Assembly: GCF_014696135.1 (NCBI RefSeq)
Contig: NZ_JACJPP010000021.1
Span: 62,001 to 126,000, forward strand
Length of the DNA: 64,000 nucleotides
Direction: 5' to 3'
From: Nodosilinea sp. FACHB-141
GTDB lineage: Bacteria; Cyanobacteriota; Cyanobacteriia; Phormidesmidales; Phormidesmidaceae
Shown: in pieces, positions 45,334 to 57,158 of the stretch
Layout of the letters: every line of letters starts with the position of its first letter
How positions within the stretch are numbered: the first letter of the stretch is position 1
Program-made: the position numbers and the translations under genes
The notes under the pieces: model-generated
What the model was told of the DNA's origin: nothing
Database searches by the model: none
The model's input: the letters and a program-made list of their open reading frames with translations, nothing else

Positions 45334-47409
45334 CTAAGCGTTCCCAGTGTTTTTAGAGATAATGGCCTCAGCCACGTTCCGAGGAACCTCACCATAGTGG
45401 CTAAACTCCATCGAAAAAATGCCCCGACCCTGCGTTTTAGAGCGGATGTCGGTAGCATAACCAAACATCTCAGCTAGGGGAACATGGGCTGTAACCTTTG
45501 CAACGTCAACCTCTGTTCCCATACCCTCGATCTGGCCACGGCGGGAGTTTAAATCTCCCATGACGTCACCCAGAAAATTTTCTGGAACTTCAACCTCGAC
45601 CTTCATGATCGGCTCTAGAAGGACGGGAGACGCCTGCATGACGGCTTCCTTCATCGCCATTGACCCGGCAATTTTAAAGGCCATCTCTGATGAGTCTACA
45701 TCGTGGTAAGACCCATCGACCAGAGTAACCTTTAAATCAATTACGGGGTACCCAGCTAGGATACCAGATTCGCAGGCCTCTTTCATGCCCTGTTCAGCTG
45801 GGGAAACATATTCTTTAGGAATTGTCCCTCCAACAATCTTAGACACAAACTCGAAACCGCTGCTTTCTTCAGAGGGTTCTACCTCGACTACTACGTGACC
45901 ATACTGGCCTTTACCACCGCTCTGGCGAATAAATTTGCCTTCGGCTCTTGTAGCTTTACGAATGGTTTCCCGATAGGCCACCTGGGGAGCGCCGATGTTG
46001 GCCTCTACCTTAAACTCGCGCAGCATACGGTCGACCAGAATATCAAGGTGAAGCTCCCCCATACCAGCGATCACGGTCTGGTTAGTCTCTGGATTAGTGC
46101 TAACTCGGAAGGTGGGGTCTTCCTCTGATAGGGATTGCAGAGCCTTAGACAGCTTGTCCATATCCTGCTTGGTTTTAGGCTCTACCGCCACGGAGATCAC
46201 CGGCTCGGGCACAAAGAGCGATTCAAGCACGATTGGATCCGCAGGATCGCAGATGGTGTCACCAGTAAAGGTTTCTCTGAGGCCAATGGCAGCGCCCAGA
46301 TCCCCAGCTCGTAATTCGTCGACCTCAATGCGATCGTCAGCTTTCAACACAATGAGGCGAGAAATCCGCTCTTTTTTGTCTTTGGTGGCGTTGTAGATAT
46401 AGCTACCCTTCTTGAGCACCCCAGAGTAGACCCGCACAAAAGTGAGCCGTCCGTAGGGATCGGCCATGATCTTAAACGCCAGGGCAGCTAGAGGAGCGTC
46501 GTCATCGGCAGGTCGCTCGCCTAGTTCGCCATTGGGCAAATGCCCTTGAATCGGCGGCACCTCAATGGGAGAAGGCAAATAATCCACAACAGCATCTAAC
46601 AGCAGCTGCACCCCTTTATTTTTAAAGGCAGAGCCACACAGAACCGGTACGATAGTGCCCTGAATTGTTCCTTTACGCAAGGCAGCAGCGATTTCAGCTG
46701 AAGACAGCGGCTGCCCTTCAAAGTATTTTTCCATCAGGGAATCGTCGGTCTCAGCCACTGCTTCAACTAGCTTGGCTCGATACTCCTCCGCCACATCCTG
46801 GACATCAGTCGGTATCTCTGTGTCGTCGAAGTTTTGACCTAGATCGTCATGATAGATACGGGCGCGCATGGCAACTAGGTCAACAACGCCCTGGAAGTCG
46901 CCCTCAGCCCCAACGGGAATTTGAATTGGTACGGCATTTGCCCCCAAGCGATCGCGCAGCTGACCGCAGACTTTCAAGAAATCGGCCCCAGTGCGGTCCA
47001 TCTTATTGACAAAGGCAATGCGAGGAACGCTGTAGCGATTGGCTTGACGCCAAACGGTTTCTGATTGAGGTTGTACCCCTCCCACCGAATCAAATACAGC
47101 GATCACCCCGTCCAAAACGCGCATAGAGCGCTCGACCTCAATGGTGAAGTCGACGTGACCAGGGGTATCGATAATATTGATTTGGTGGTCGCGCCAGCTA
47201 GTGGTAATAGCCGCAGCCGTGATGGTGATTCCGCGTTCCCGCTCCTGCTCCATCCAGTCGGTGACGGCGGTACCCTCATGAACCTCACCAATTTTGTGCA
47301 CCATGCCTGAGTAGAACAGGATGCGCTCTGTGGTGGTGGTTTTGCCAGCATCAATATGTGCCGCAATCCCAATGTTTCTAACCCGCTCTAGGGGCGTTGT
47401 TCGTACCAC
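45334..47409 (-). CDS. fusA: Elongation factor G
   Basis: This 691-residue translational GTPase drives ribosomal translocation. It shows [19 protein letters not shown], the switch region [39 protein letters not shown], and domains III-V with [14 protein letters not shown] and [19 protein letters not shown]. Length and order match EF-G. It belongs to the str operon between rpsG and tuf. Confidence 0.99.
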   Translation of the reverse strand: MVRTTPLERVRNIGIAAHIDAGKTTTTERILFYSGMVHKIGEVHEGTAVTDWMEQERERGITITAAAITTSWRDHQINIIDTPGHVDFTIEVERSMRVLDGVIAVFDSVGGVQPQSETVWRQANRYSVPRIAFVNKMDRTGADFLKVCGQLRDRLGANAVPIQIPVGAEGDFQGVVDLVAMRARIYHDDLGQNFDDTEIPTDVQDVAEEYRAKLVEAVAETDDSLMEKYFEGQPLSSAEIAAALRKGTIQGTIVPVLCGSAFKNKGVQLLLDAVVDYLPSPIEVPPIQGHLPNGELGERPADDDAPLAALAFKIMADPYGRLTFVRVYSGVLKKGSYIYNATKDKKERISRLIVLKADDRIEVDELRAGDLGAAIGLRETFTGDTICDPADPIVLESLFVPEPVISVAVEPKTKQDMDKLSKALQSLSEEDPTFRVSTNPETNQTVIAGMGELHLDILVDRMLREFKVEANIGAPQVAYRETIRKATRAEGKFIRQSGGKGQYGHVVVEVEPSEESSGFEFVSKIVGGTIPKEYVSPAEQGMKEACESGILAGYPVIDLKVTLVDGSYHDVDSSEMAFKIAGSMAMKEAVMQASPVLLEPIMKVEVEVPENFLGDVMGDLNSRRGQIEGMGTEVDVAKVTAHVPLAEMFGYATDIRSKTQGRGIFSMEFSHYGEVPRNVAEAIISKNTGNA

Positions 47410-47532
47410 AGCTCCTTCCTCGTGACTCTATCGATCGCTTCGGCAAACCCGAACAAACAAATTTATTCTAGGAAATTGAAACAGCGATCGCCAATCGAGC
47501 AGAAGCTCTGCGGCCACAATCACCGTTTCAAC

Positions 47533-48003
47533 TTAGTACCGGTAGTGAGCAAAGGCTTTGTTCGCTTCTGCCATCCGGTGAGTTTCTTCACGCTTGCGGA
47601 CTGCACCACCTGTCTCATTGGCGGCATCCATCAGCTCATTAGCCAACCTAATGGCCATCGACTTACCAGGGCGCTGACGAGCGAACTGGGTCAACCATCG
47701 CAATGCCAAGGCAACACTACGCTCGGAGCGAACTTCCATAGGCACTTGGTAGGTAGCACCCCCCACTCGGCGGGCCTTTACCTCAACCAGAGGAGAAGCA
47801 TTACGCACCGCCCGTTCAAAGACATCCAAGGGATCGCCACCACTACGCTCCTTAATAATTGTGAAGGAGTTGTAGATGATTTTGTCAGCCAAAGACTTTT
47901 TGCCACTGGTCATGAGGCGACGGCTCATCATAGTAATGAGCCGGCTGTTGTAGACAGAATCGGGTGGAATTGGGCGCTTTTGAATAACGGTACGGCGAGA
48001 CAT
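47533..48003 (-). CDS. rpsG: 30S ribosomal protein S7
   Basis: A 156-residue ribosomal protein. The start [38 protein letters not shown], the hairpin region [16 protein letters not shown]-type (here [17 protein letters not shown]), and [39 protein letters not shown] are all S7 features. It nucleates the 16S rRNA 3' domain. It lies between rpsL and fusA in the str operon. Confidence 0.99.
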   Translation of the reverse strand: MSRRTVIQKRPIPPDSVYNSRLITMMSRRLMTSGKKSLADKIIYNSFTIIKERSGGDPLDVFERAVRNASPLVEVKARRVGGATYQVPMEVRSERSVALALRWLTQFARQRPGKSMAIRLANELMDAANETGGAVRKREETHRMAEANKAFAHYRY

Positions 48004-48190
48004 GATTCAAATTCCAGTGATTGAAGGCTAGCTGAGTGGACAAAAAAGATTCGTTAGCTTAGCTGAGACGAATTGAAAGGCTGGGTCAGTACGACCTATA
48101 GCTCAAAATAGAGTTAATGACAGGCTTAAGTTATAAGCCTAAGCATGCAACCCCGTACTAAATTTAGGCCATCCTGACGCTTTATCCAGC

Positions 48191-48565
48191 TTAGGCTTTA
48201 GGACGCTTGGCGCCGTACTTGGAACGGCCCTGGCGACGGTCTTTTACGCCAGCGGTGTCAAGGGTGCCGCGAATGATGTGGTAGCGAACACCGGGAAGGT
48301 CTTTGACCCGGCCGCCACGAATCATGACTACGGAGTGTTCCTGCAGGTTGTGACCAATGCCGGGAATGTAGGCAGTGACCTCAAATCCGGAGGTCAAGCG
48401 CACCCTAGCCACCTTCCGCAGAGCCGAGTTGGGCTTCTTAGGAGTTGTGGTATACACACGGGTACAAACCCCCCGACGCTGCGGACAGCTCTTTAGAGCA
48501 GGGGATTTGGTTTTTTTGTCGGCTTTTTGGCGCTCACTCCGGATGAGTTGCTGAATCGTGGGCAT
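48191..48565 (-). CDS. rpsL: 30S ribosomal protein S12
   Basis: This 124-residue protein has the standard S12 sequence: [45 protein letters not shown] with the lysine positions tied to streptomycin response, and [17 protein letters not shown]. It is the first gene of the str operon. It is separated from rpsG by 187 bases, long for this operon, which could contain an extra promoter or regulatory structure. Confidence 0.99.
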   Translation of the reverse strand: MPTIQQLIRSERQKADKKTKSPALKSCPQRRGVCTRVYTTTPKKPNSALRKVARVRLTSGFEVTAYIPGIGHNLQEHSVVMIRGGRVKDLPGVRYHIIRGTLDTAGVKDRRQGRSKYGAKRPKA

Positions 48566-48696
48566 AGGACGCTTCTGCTGCTACGGCTGATAATACTCGA
48601 GTTTTCACAAGATCCAATGCTAGCACTCTGACGAAGCTTTGGTCAAACGCCGTAATTTATACCAATCTAGAGCGTTGCCCGCTTGAGATCCGGATC

Positions 48697-49083
48697 TCAT
48701 GGCGTTGGCAAATGAGCGGCAGTGCAGTCTTGAGTAACTGGGGTGTCAGCACTCAAAGCGAAGGCATTGCCGCAGCCGCAGGTGCGCTGGGCCAGCGGGT
48801 TCGTAAAGCGAAACCCGCCGCCCATCAAATCTTCGGCATAGTCGATGGTGAGGTCTTCGACTAACTCCACCTGATCGACAGGCACTGCCAAGTTGATATC
48901 ACCGCAGGTCAGGGTTGCCAGCGGCCTTTGAGGCGTAATATTTGAGGTTAGTTGGTAGGTCCAATCGGCACAGCCACCCGGCTCAAGGGTTAGACAGATC
49001 TGAGACGAAGATCCGGTGTGGGCAGTATGCTGATGCAGCAGTCGTTTGAGTTCTTGAGCAGCGGCGGGACGAATTTGAACCAT
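48697..49083 (-). CDS. HesB/IscA-type iron-sulfur assembly protein
   Basis: About 128 residues from the ATG at 49083 (MVQIRPAAAQELKRLL), the normal start for the family; the longer frame to 49137 looks noncoding. It has the A-type carrier cysteine pattern in diverged form: GGCADW for the first cysteine, and TCGCGNAF for the C-terminal pair. Such proteins bind Fe-S clusters or iron and pass them to apo-proteins. It lies upstream of the str operon on the same strand but 131 bases away. Confidence 0.9.
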   Translation of the reverse strand: MVQIRPAAAQELKRLLHQHTAHTGSSSQICLTLEPGGCADWTYQLTSNITPQRPLATLTCGDINLAVPVDQVELVEDLTIDYAEDLMGGGFRFTNPLAQRTCGCGNAFALSADTPVTQDCTAAHLPTP

Positions 49084-49176
49084 AGGAACTTTGCAGTAAC
49101 GGTCAAAAAACGGCGGTAATGCTGAGCTTAGCACCACCGCCGTTTTTCATTGTGCTGATTTAGTCAGGACAATAGC

Positions 49177-49596
49177 CTAGATGTTCTCGGCCCGAGAATA
49201 GTCGTCTTGAAAGCGAACAATGTCGTCTTCGCCTAGATACTCGCCATTTTGGACTTCAATCAGCACCAGGGGAATAACGCCTACATTCTCTAGGCGGTGC
49301 TGGGTGCAGGGCGGTACGTAGGTAGATTGGTTGGTAGACAGAAGAATCTCGTTTTCGCCGCAAACCACTTTGGCAGTGCCGGACACCACAATCCAGTGCT
49401 CACTGCGATGGTGATGCATCTGTAAGCTCAGGCGATGCCCAGGCTTGACTTCAATACGCTTAATTTTGTAGCCTCGGCCCTCTTCCAGCACTGTATAAGA
49501 ACCCCAGGGGCGCAGCCCGGTTTCAGCAATTTCTTTGCCGTTGCTGGTGGCCAGGGCCAACGCGGTGGGCTGAATCGACTCTTGTAGTTTTGGCAT
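49177..49596 (-). CDS. Mannose-6-phosphate isomerase-type cupin
   Basis: 139 residues from the ATG at 49596, with AGGAGAA upstream; the longer frame reaching 49803 covers noncoding sequence. A single cupin domain has RPWGSYTVLEEGRGYKIKRIEVKPG, metal-ligand histidines in LQMHHHRSEHWIVVSG, and YVPPCTQHRLEN. This equals the C-terminal isomerase domain of type II phosphomannose isomerase/GDP-mannose pyrophosphorylase, without the nucleotidyltransferase part. It may supply mannose-6-phosphate for sugar nucleotides and exopolysaccharide; activity is inferred only. Confidence 0.9.
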   Translation of the reverse strand: MPKLQESIQPTALALATSNGKEIAETGLRPWGSYTVLEEGRGYKIKRIEVKPGHRLSLQMHHHRSEHWIVVSGTAKVVCGENEILLSTNQSTYVPPCTQHRLENVGVIPLVLIEVQNGEYLGEDDIVRFQDDYSRAENI

Positions 49597-49881
49597 ACCG
49601 AATAATTCTCCTAGAACCTGAATGTATAAGACTGTGGCGGAATAAGCGACTTGGGAGAATCGCGTTGTCCTATGGTGCCCATTGCGATCAGACTTTTGTT
49701 TTGGCCCAAGAGTTTCAGATGCACAAGGCTCGGGCGAGGTTTTCAGGCAATAGTCTAACAAGCGCACATTGGCAGAGCGGAGTATCTGGGCAGAGCAAGA
49801 CACAAAAACACAGATTCTTTATACCTCCTTTGAGGTTTTAAAGAATTTGGGGCAGATACTGTGGCGATGCGACCCAAAAAG

Positions 49882-51711
49882 CTACGGGAAAAACAAGCCG
49901 ATGCCGTTATTGACCCTAGCTGCCGTGCGGGGAGAACGATTGATCAGCCGACCGCCTAGATAAAGACTGGCGGAGCTACCGCCATCTAAATTAAGAGCGT
50001 TGGTGCTGCCCAGCTGAAGCATGATTTGAGCCAGCTGATCGAGGGTGGGGCCTGGGCCTTGAGGGCTGTTGTGAACGGCTACTAGCAGAATTTCGCCGGT
50101 GGCGGTGAGGCCGATAGCGCTACGAGGAGCAGCCTGGGTGCTAAAAGCTGTGCCGAACTGCTCTAGATTGGCATCGAGGACGAGGGCGCGATCGCGAATC
50201 AGCAACGGTCCACCACCAATCAAGTTGGGAAAGGGAGCCATCGTCGCGGGGAGGAGATCAGAGGCGATGGTAACCCGCTGCCCTGGGGGCAGGGCTTGGG
50301 CAGCAGTAGCGTAGGAGCGCAGGGCCAGCAGATAGCCATTGGGAGGAATTGGTAGCCCCCCGGAGCCAATGGTAGCTGCAGGCTGCTGGGCCGTAACCAC
50401 GTCATCCACCACCGTAACTACAGTTTCGCTCTCAATTACAGGGCGGTAGGTTGATCCCCAGGCGGGAGTGTAGAGGCCGATACCTGCCTGTACATAGCCG
50501 CTGTTGATCGCCAGTACTGGATAGCTTTGACCGCTGGCGGTGGTAAGGGTCTGCTGCAAAGCGAGACGCTCCATGCGCACCTGACCCTGATCGTTCCACC
50601 CCACGACACCACGGCTGAGAATGGGGCCTGAGATCCAGGTGTTGTTAGCCCGTACGGCCCCAAGGGGATATTGATTATTGCGGTTGAAGAACCCGGCGTT
50701 GATGGCAGCGGCAGCCTGCCACCGTTGGGCAATGGTTGTTAACGGGGCAGTGCCCACCGCCGTAGTGGGGTCAGTCCAAATGGGGCGCAGGCTGGTTTGG
50801 GTAGGGTCGATTTGTAAGTAATAGACGGGAAACGGCCGACCGGCTACAGAGACGTACCGCTGCTGCCAGCGCACTCCAGGGGCCCAAGCAATGCTGTGGG
50901 GTTGGAGATTGTCGGCACGAATGTCGATCACGATCTGGTTGGGGTTAGCCTGGGTCACCAGACGGGGCGGAGAACTGGTGCTGGCCTGAAGGCGGATGCC
51001 GCCAGTAGTGGGAGAGACGCTCAGCGCTCCTAGATACGAGCCAGCAGGGGCAGCGATCGCATCCCCAACTACTCGACTATCGGCGGTAGCCCCCAGCGTG
51101 AGGGTCAGGGCATCAGCACTGTCGGCTAGAGTAGCGGGTACTGGGCCTGATAGGTCCACGATCAAGCGCTCACCCCCAGGTTGAGCAATTCGACGCAGCG
51201 CTATCACTTGGGCCGGAGCAGTGGTAATTTGCAACGTGCCCCCCTGGGGCTGCACCTGCCAGCCATGGCGGACAGCTAGGGGCATGATGTCAAGAAACCG
51301 ATAGCCGCCCTGAACCCATGCGGAGAGTTCTACAGGGCTACCAGGTGCAGTAAACCACTGTACAGGCTGTCGATTGGGGTCACTATTGTTGAGTAGGGTA
51401 GCCCCTAGGTACGCAGTCAAGCCGTAGTCGGCTAGGCCAATTTGACCATTGACCATCATCCAGGGAACGGCGACAGGACTGCCATTAATGGTCAGAGTTT
51501 GGCCTTGGGCGGCAGGGTTTACAGCTGCATCGGCTATGACTGTCTCAGCAGGTGGCGAGGCAGGGGGGACAGCTAGAATGGGAGCGGGGGCGATCGCAGC
51601 CACAATACTTAGCCCCAACCAGCCAACCCAGCCTCCCACAACCCAGCGGCGTTTCAGGCAAAAGTGAAAGAGTAATAGCGTCAAGGCTGGCCATTTAACC
51701 ATAAAAACCAT
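49882..51711 (-). CDS. Exported phosphodiester glycosidase (NAGPA-domain) protein
   Basis: About 609 residues from the ATG at 51711 (another at 51702). A basic/hydrophobic N-terminal signal or anchor is followed by a Pro/Ala-rich stretch, a beta-rich region with a stalk-like segment (GQTLTINGSPVAVPWMMVN, VDLSGPV, IDIRADN; AMIN-like), and a C-terminal phosphodiester glycosidase domain: AAINAGFFNRNNQYPLGAV, IGGGPLLIRD, PRSAIGLTATGEILLVAVH and the intact LNLDGGSSASLYLGG. Related enzymes remove GlcNAc from phosphodiester-linked sugars or cleave envelope glycans. The intact LDGG contrasts with the altered motif in the NodB fusion at 39833. It is divergent from gltS. Confidence 0.87.
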   Translation of the reverse strand: MVFMVKWPALTLLLFHFCLKRRWVVGGWVGWLGLSIVAAIAPAPILAVPPASPPAETVIADAAVNPAAQGQTLTINGSPVAVPWMMVNGQIGLADYGLTAYLGATLLNNSDPNRQPVQWFTAPGSPVELSAWVQGGYRFLDIMPLAVRHGWQVQPQGGTLQITTAPAQVIALRRIAQPGGERLIVDLSGPVPATLADSADALTLTLGATADSRVVGDAIAAPAGSYLGALSVSPTTGGIRLQASTSSPPRLVTQANPNQIVIDIRADNLQPHSIAWAPGVRWQQRYVSVAGRPFPVYYLQIDPTQTSLRPIWTDPTTAVGTAPLTTIAQRWQAAAAINAGFFNRNNQYPLGAVRANNTWISGPILSRGVVGWNDQGQVRMERLALQQTLTTASGQSYPVLAINSGYVQAGIGLYTPAWGSTYRPVIESETVVTVVDDVVTAQQPAATIGSGGLPIPPNGYLLALRSYATAAQALPPGQRVTIASDLLPATMAPFPNLIGGGPLLIRDRALVLDANLEQFGTAFSTQAAPRSAIGLTATGEILLVAVHNSPQGPGPTLDQLAQIMLQLGSTNALNLDGGSSASLYLGGRLINRSPRTAARVNNGIGLFFP

Positions 51712-51762
51712 CGCCGTATGAAGGTCTAATGCTGACTGGGTAAACGGCAAACCACCAAGCAA

Positions 51763-52149
51763 TCAAACGCTGTTTAGGAGGATTTTGAAACAACCGCTAC
51801 CGTTACTGCCGCTTAATTCTAAGAAGCTGTGGCTACATGCTGAGTCTAAGGTTTGTAAACTACTGATAAAGTCTGTAAATTACAGATAAAGCGCCGATCG
51901 CGCCAATGCTTTATGACTAGGACCACTGCCCCTAGTTCCCTCTGACAGACCGAGATAATTGACTGAGTCGCAGGCACTAACCCCTAAGTCTGCCCGAGGT
52001 TGCCGCGGGATTGGCTCCCCGTTCTAAGACTGTACCTAGCAATTTGATCTCAAAGGCGTTGCCATTTTGCTATGGGATGTGTGCTGCTAGGCTAGTTCTC
52101 CCAGCTAAATTCGTTGCTCTGCTTTTACCACACCTTATCTTCCTCTTCC
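51763..52149. promoter_or_regulatory. Divergent promoter region with 20-bp tandem repeat
   Basis: Between the glycosidase (minus) and gltS (plus). At 51854-51893 a 20-base unit is repeated in tandem with few differences (TGTAAACTACTGATAAAG and TGTAAATTACAGATAAAG). The second unit contains the palindrome TGTAAATTACA. This looks like paired binding sites for a transcription factor. It does not match NtcA GTA-N8-TAC. Otherwise nothing recognised. Confidence 0.5.
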
Positions 52150-55100
52150 ATGGGACGTACACCTGTGAATCACCCCTACCAACCTCGGCAGCACACCCGT
52201 TCTGAATGGCCAAATTGGGGGCCAAAGTCGCTAGTTGAAGAACGCGATGCTTGTGGCGTAGGCTTTTTGGCCGATCGCCAGAATCGCGCCAGCCACGATC
52301 TAGTGGCCAAGGCTCTAGCGGCCCTCGACTGTATGGAGCACCGAGGGGGGTGCTGCGCCGACCAAGCTTCTGGTGACGGGGCCGGGGTGATGACGGCCAT
52401 CCCGTGGGCGGTGCTAAATCGCTGGGCGGAGGAGCAGGGGTATGGAGCGCTAGAGAGCGATCGCACCGGCGTAGCGATGATTTTCCTGCCCAACCATAGT
52501 GAGACCGCGGCCTTTGTGCGCGACACCTTTAACCAGGTGGTCAAAGACGAAGGGCTAAGCGTGGTGGGATGGCGACCTGTGCCTGTACACCCTGATGTGC
52601 TGGGCCCCCTAGCGAAGCAGTACCAGCCTCACATTGAGCAGCTAGTGATCGCTTCAGCGACAGAAACCGGCGAAGACCTGGAGCGGCGGCTTTACCTGGT
52701 GCGTCGTCAGGTGCTGCATTTGGTTGCCAAGGCGGCCGCCAATCCTGACGAGCGGGCAGCGGTCTCTGTAGCTGATCTGAAGGAGTTCTATGTGTGCTCC
52801 TGCTCTTGCCGGACGATTGTGTACAAGGGCATGGTGCGATCGCCGGTGCTGGCCGCCTTTTACGACGACCTCCGCGATCCCGACTACATCAGCTCGTTTG
52901 CTGTGTATCACCGTCGGTTTAGCACCAACACTATGCCCAAGTGGCCCCTGGCCCACCCCATGCGGTTGCTGGGTCACAATGGCGAAATCAACACCCTGGT
53001 GGGCAACATCAACTGGATGGTGGCGCGCCAGGCCGATCTCCACCATCCGGTGTGGGGCGATCGCGTGGATCTGCTCAAGCCCATCGTCAACGCCGAGAAC
53101 AGCGATTCTGCCAACCTCGACAACGTCATGGAGCTGCTAGTGCGATCGGGCCGTTCTCCTCAGGAAGCCTTGATGATGATGGTGCCTGAGGCCTATAACA
53201 ACCAGCCCGAGCTAGACGCCTATCCTGAAATCACCGATTTCTACGAGTACTACAGCGGCCTGCAAGAACCTTGGGATGGTCCGGCACTGATCGTCTTCAG
53301 CGACGGCACCCAGGTAGGAGCCACCCTCGATCGCAATGGCCTGCGTCCGGCCCGCTACGTGATCACCAAAGACGATCTGCTGATGGTGTCGTCGGAGGCA
53401 GGAGTACTCGATGTAGCTCCCGCAGACATCGTAGAGAAGGGTCGTCTTGGCCCTGGCCAGATGATTGCGGTCAATCTACAGAGTCAGGAAATTCTCAAAA
53501 ATTGGGCCATCAAGCAGCGGGTTGCCACTCGGCACCCCTACGGCCAGTGGCTCAAGGACAACCGAGCCGAGATCCAGCCCCAGCTGTTTGCGGAAGCAAC
53601 TCTCTACCCCGCTGCCGACCTGCTGCCCCAGCAGAGCGCCTTTGGCTATACCGTCGAAGACGTCGACATGATCATTCAAGACATGGCGGCCCAGGGCAAA
53701 GAGCCCACTTTCTGTATGGGCGACGACACGCCCCACGCCGTGCTGTCAGAGAAGCCCCACCTGCTCTACGACTACTTTAAGCAGCGCTTTGCCCAGGTCA
53801 CTAACCCAGCCATTGACCCCTTGCGCGAGCGGTTGGTGATGTCGCTTGCCACCCAGCTTGGCGGCCAGGGCAACCTGCTGGATGAGCAGCCCGAGTACGC
53901 CCACCTGCTCAAGCTGGAAAGCCCGGTGATCAATGAGGTAGAGCTAGAGCAAATTCACGAGTCGGGCTTTGCCACCGCCACCCTATCCACGCTGTACGCC
54001 ACTGTGGATGGCCCTACGGGTTTGGCAAAAGCGGTGGCGGCGTTGTGCGATCGCGCCGACGCAGCCGTTAAGGCCGGCAAGACAATTTTAGTGCTGAGCG
54101 ATCGCGTCGATGCCGAAGGAAATCCTACTTGGCTGAGCGCGGACGTCAGCTACATTCCCCCCCTGCTGGCGGTGGGCGCGGTGCATCACCATCTGATTCG
54201 CGGCGGGTTGCGCATGCGTGCCTCCCTGGTGGTCGATACGGCCCAGTGCTGGAGCACCCACCACTTTGCCTGCCTAATTGGCTATGGGGCTAGTGCCGTG
54301 TGCCCTTACTTAGCACTAGAGTCGGTGCGCCACTGGTGGGCCGACAGCCGCACCCAAAAGCTCATGGAGACCGGTAAGCTGCCGGTGATCACCCTCAACG
54401 GCGCTCAAGACAACTACCGCAAGGCGGTGGATGCGGGCCTGCTGAAAATTCTCTCGAAGATGGGTATCTCGCTGATTACCAGCTACCGAGGCGCGCAAAT
54501 CTTTGAAGCCATTGGCATCGGCTCCGACCTGCTAGATCTGGCCTTCCGGGGTACTACCTCTCGGTTAGGGGGCCTTTCCATCATAGATTTGGCCCAAGAG
54601 ACGATTCAATTTCACCAGCGGACGTTTCCTGAGTTGTCAGTCAAGCGCTTGCAAAACATGGGCTTTGTGCAGTCTCGGCCCAGTGGCGAGTACCATATGA
54701 ACAACCCCGCCATGTCGAAGCTGCTGCACAAGGCAGTGGCCGATCGCCAGTACGACCACTACGAGCTGTACCGCGCCCAGCTCGAAAATCGTCCGCTCAG
54801 TGCCCTGCGAGATCTGCTTGATTTTGAGAGCGATCGCCAGCCCATTGCCATCGATCAGGTGGAATCGGCAGAGGCCATTATGCGCCGCTTCTGCACCGGA
54901 GGCATGTCGTTAGGAGCACTGTCGCGCGAGGCTCATGAGGTGCTGGCAGTGGCAATGAACCGCATCGGCGGCAAGTCGAACTCCGGCGAAGGGGGCGAAG
55001 ACCCGGTGCGCTTTAAGGTGCTCTCCGACGTCGATAGCGAGGGTAATTCTCCTACCTTCCCCCACTTGCGGGGTCTAAAGAATGGCGACACCGCCAGTTC

Positions 55101-56847
55101 TGCCATTAAGCAGGTGGCTTCAGGACGGTTTGGGGTTACTCCCGAGTACCTGATGCACGCTGATCAAATTGAGATCAAGCTGGCTCAGGGGGCTAAACCC
55201 GGTGAGGGAGGTCAGCTACCTGGCAAAAAGGTGAGCCCCTACATTGCCATGCTGCGCCGCTCAAAGCCTGGGGTAGCACTGATCTCACCGCCGCCCCACC
55301 ACGACATCTACTCCATTGAGGATCTGGCCCAGCTAATTTTTGACCTGCACCAGATCAACCCCAAGGCTGGGGTATCGGTGAAGCTGGTGTCTGAGGTGGG
55401 CATCGGCACCATCGCTGCCGGAGTCGCCAAGGCCAATGCCGATGTGATTCAAGTGTCGGGCCATGACGGCGGCACCGGAGCCTCCCCCCTCAGCTCGATT
55501 AAGCACGCCGGTGTGCCCTGGGAATTGGGCCTGACCGAGGTGCACAAAGTGCTGATGGACAACGAGCTGCGCGATCGCGTCACCCTGCGCGTTGATGGCG
55601 GCCTCAAAACCGGTTGGGACGTGGTGATGGGTGCCCTAATGGGAGCCGAAGAATTTGGCTTTGGCTCCATTGCCATGATCGCTGAGGGCTGCATTATGGC
55701 TCGGGTTTGCCATACCAACAACTGCCCAGTAGGGGTGGCCACTCAAAAAGAAGAGCTGCGCCAGCGGTTTACCGGCATACCCGAGCACGTGGTGAACTTC
55801 TTCTTCTATATCGCTGAAGAGGTGCGATCGCTGCTGGCTCGCCTAGGCTACAGCTCCCTGATCGACATCGTGGGCCGAGCCGATCTGCTCAGACCCCGTA
55901 CGGATGTCTCCCTGGCTAAAACCAATGCCCTCGATCTCACCACCCTGATGGATCTGCCCGACGGGCGGGGCGATCGCACTTGGCTGAACCACCAAGCCGT
56001 CCACAGCAATGGCCCAGTGCTCGACGACGATATGCTGGCCGATGCTGATATTCAGCACGCCATTCAGAACCAGGGAACGGTGACTAAAGCCTATAGCGTG
56101 GTCACCACCGATCGCACGATCGGAGCTCGGGTTGCTGGGGCGATCGCCGAAAAGTACGGCAATAACGGCTTTGAAGGGCAGCTCAACCTAAACTTTGAAG
56201 GCAGCGCCGGTCAGAGTTTTGGGGCGTTTAACCTACCGGGTATGACCCTAACCCTAGTGGGCGAGTCTAACGACTACGTCGGCAAGGGCATGCACGGCGG
56301 CGAAATTGTGATCAAGCCCCCCGTTGACATTACCTACGATCCATCGACCAATGTGATTGTTGGCAACACCTGTCTCTACGGAGCCACCGGCGGCACCCTC
56401 TATGCATTGGGCACCGCTGGCGAACGCTTTGCCGTACGCAATTCAAAGGGGCAAGCGGTAATTGAGGGCGCTGGGGATCACTGCTGTGAATACATGACCG
56501 GTGGTGTGGTTGTCGTGCTGGGGCCGGTGGGCCGTAATGTCGGTGCCGGCATGACCGGTGGTTTAGCTTACTTTTTAGATGAAACCGGTGGTTTTCCAGT
56601 GCGAGTCAATCCCGAAATTGTCAAGGTTCAGCGGGTCATCACCCCGACTGGGGAAGCACAGCTTAAAGCGCTGATTGAGGCCCACCTAGCCCACACCGGC
56701 AGCCCCAAGGCCAAAGCAGTTCTAGCCAACTGGAACGACTATTTGCCTCAATTCTGGCAGGTGGTACCGCCCTCTGAGGCCGATACGCCAGAAGCCAATC
56801 CCGAGACTACCGGAGCGGAGAAGGTGCTGAGTTCCAGCCAGTCGTAG
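52150..56847 (+). CDS. gltS: Ferredoxin-dependent glutamate synthase
   Basis: About 1565 residues from the ATG at 52150 ([12 protein letters not shown]); the upstream 12 codons look noncoding. Fd-GOGAT makes two glutamates from glutamine and 2-oxoglutarate using ferredoxin electrons. The first 34 residues should be removed to expose Cys35 in ERDACGVGF, the glutaminase nucleophile. Later come the FMN/3Fe-4S synthase part with [32 protein letters not shown], and the C-terminal beta-helix domain ([24 protein letters not shown]). Length fits the Fd-dependent type. A hairpin with a T-tail follows the stop. Confidence 0.98.
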   Translation: MGRTPVNHPYQPRQHTRSEWPNWGPKSLVEERDACGVGFLADRQNRASHDLVAKALAALDCMEHRGGCCADQASGDGAGVMTAIPWAVLNRWAEEQGYGALESDRTGVAMIFLPNHSETAAFVRDTFNQVVKDEGLSVVGWRPVPVHPDVLGPLAKQYQPHIEQLVIASATETGEDLERRLYLVRRQVLHLVAKAAANPDERAAVSVADLKEFYVCSCSCRTIVYKGMVRSPVLAAFYDDLRDPDYISSFAVYHRRFSTNTMPKWPLAHPMRLLGHNGEINTLVGNINWMVARQADLHHPVWGDRVDLLKPIVNAENSDSANLDNVMELLVRSGRSPQEALMMMVPEAYNNQPELDAYPEITDFYEYYSGLQEPWDGPALIVFSDGTQVGATLDRNGLRPARYVITKDDLLMVSSEAGVLDVAPADIVEKGRLGPGQMIAVNLQSQEILKNWAIKQRVATRHPYGQWLKDNRAEIQPQLFAEATLYPAADLLPQQSAFGYTVEDVDMIIQDMAAQGKEPTFCMGDDTPHAVLSEKPHLLYDYFKQRFAQVTNPAIDPLRERLVMSLATQLGGQGNLLDEQPEYAHLLKLESPVINEVELEQIHESGFATATLSTLYATVDGPTGLAKAVAALCDRADAAVKAGKTILVLSDRVDAEGNPTWLSADVSYIPPLLAVGAVHHHLIRGGLRMRASLVVDTAQCWSTHHFACLIGYGASAVCPYLALESVRHWWADSRTQKLMETGKLPVITLNGAQDNYRKAVDAGLLKILSKMGISLITSYRGAQIFEAIGIGSDLLDLAFRGTTSRLGGLSIIDLAQETIQFHQRTFPELSVKRLQNMGFVQSRPSGEYHMNNPAMSKLLHKAVADRQYDHYELYRAQLENRPLSALRDLLDFESDRQPIAIDQVESAEAIMRRFCTGGMSLGALSREAHEVLAVAMNRIGGKSNSGEGGEDPVRFKVLSDVDSEGNSPTFPHLRGLKNGDTASSAIKQVASGRFGVTPEYLMHADQIEIKLAQGAKPGEGGQLPGKKVSPYIAMLRRSKPGVALISPPPHHDIYSIEDLAQLIFDLHQINPKAGVSVKLVSEVGIGTIAAGVAKANADVIQVSGHDGGTGASPLSSIKHAGVPWELGLTEVHKVLMDNELRDRVTLRVDGGLKTGWDVVMGALMGAEEFGFGSIAMIAEGCIMARVCHTNNCPVGVATQKEELRQRFTGIPEHVVNFFFYIAEEVRSLLARLGYSSLIDIVGRADLLRPRTDVSLAKTNALDLTTLMDLPDGRGDRTWLNHQAVHSNGPVLDDDMLADADIQHAIQNQGTVTKAYSVVTTDRTIGARVAGAIAEKYGNNGFEGQLNLNFEGSAGQSFGAFNLPGMTLTLVGESNDYVGKGMHGGEIVIKPPVDITYDPSTNVIVGNTCLYGATGGTLYALGTAGERFAVRNSKGQAVIEGAGDHCCEYMTGGVVVVLGPVGRNVGAGMTGGLAYFLDETGGFPVRVNPEIVKVQRVITPTGEAQLKALIEAHLAHTGSPKAKAVLANWNDYLPQFWQVVPPSEADTPEANPETTGAEKVLSSSQS

Positions 56848-56853
56848 GGCTTT

Positions 56854-56906
56854 AGGGAAACGATAGTCGACGACGGCTGCCCGCCCCTACTATCGTTTCC
56901 CTTTTA
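56854..56906 (+). terminator. Rho-independent terminator after gltS
   Basis: AGGGAAACGATAGT (56854-56867) pairs perfectly with 56889-56902, followed by TTTT. It starts seven bases after the gltS stop. Confidence 0.85.
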
Positions 56907-57158
56907 ACCCATGTTGCTCACCCCTTTGTTCCGGCAACATCAAAATAGGGACCTGCCCTGGTATCCCTTTGTGCTACAGTAAATCTCTAGTTTTGGCATG
57001 TCGTAAGTTAACGAATGCCGGTGCGGGCAGATCGTCCGGCTTGAGATTTTTGTTGGCCTTGAGTGCCTTCTTAAGCCTGAGATCGGGGTTATATCCCTGC
57101 TGTAGGTGCCGTGTCCTTGTTTACTGATCTCGTCTGCCCTGTTGTCTGAGGTTATTTA
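56907..57158. promoter_or_regulatory. Leader of the small basic protein gene
   Basis: About 250 bases after the gltS terminator. A GCCGG/CCGGC dyad (about 57018-57041) followed by a short T-run (GATTTTTG) could form a terminator-like or attenuator hairpin in the leader. A TACAGT hexamer near 56975 could be a -10 box, but no good -35 was found. Confidence 0.35.
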
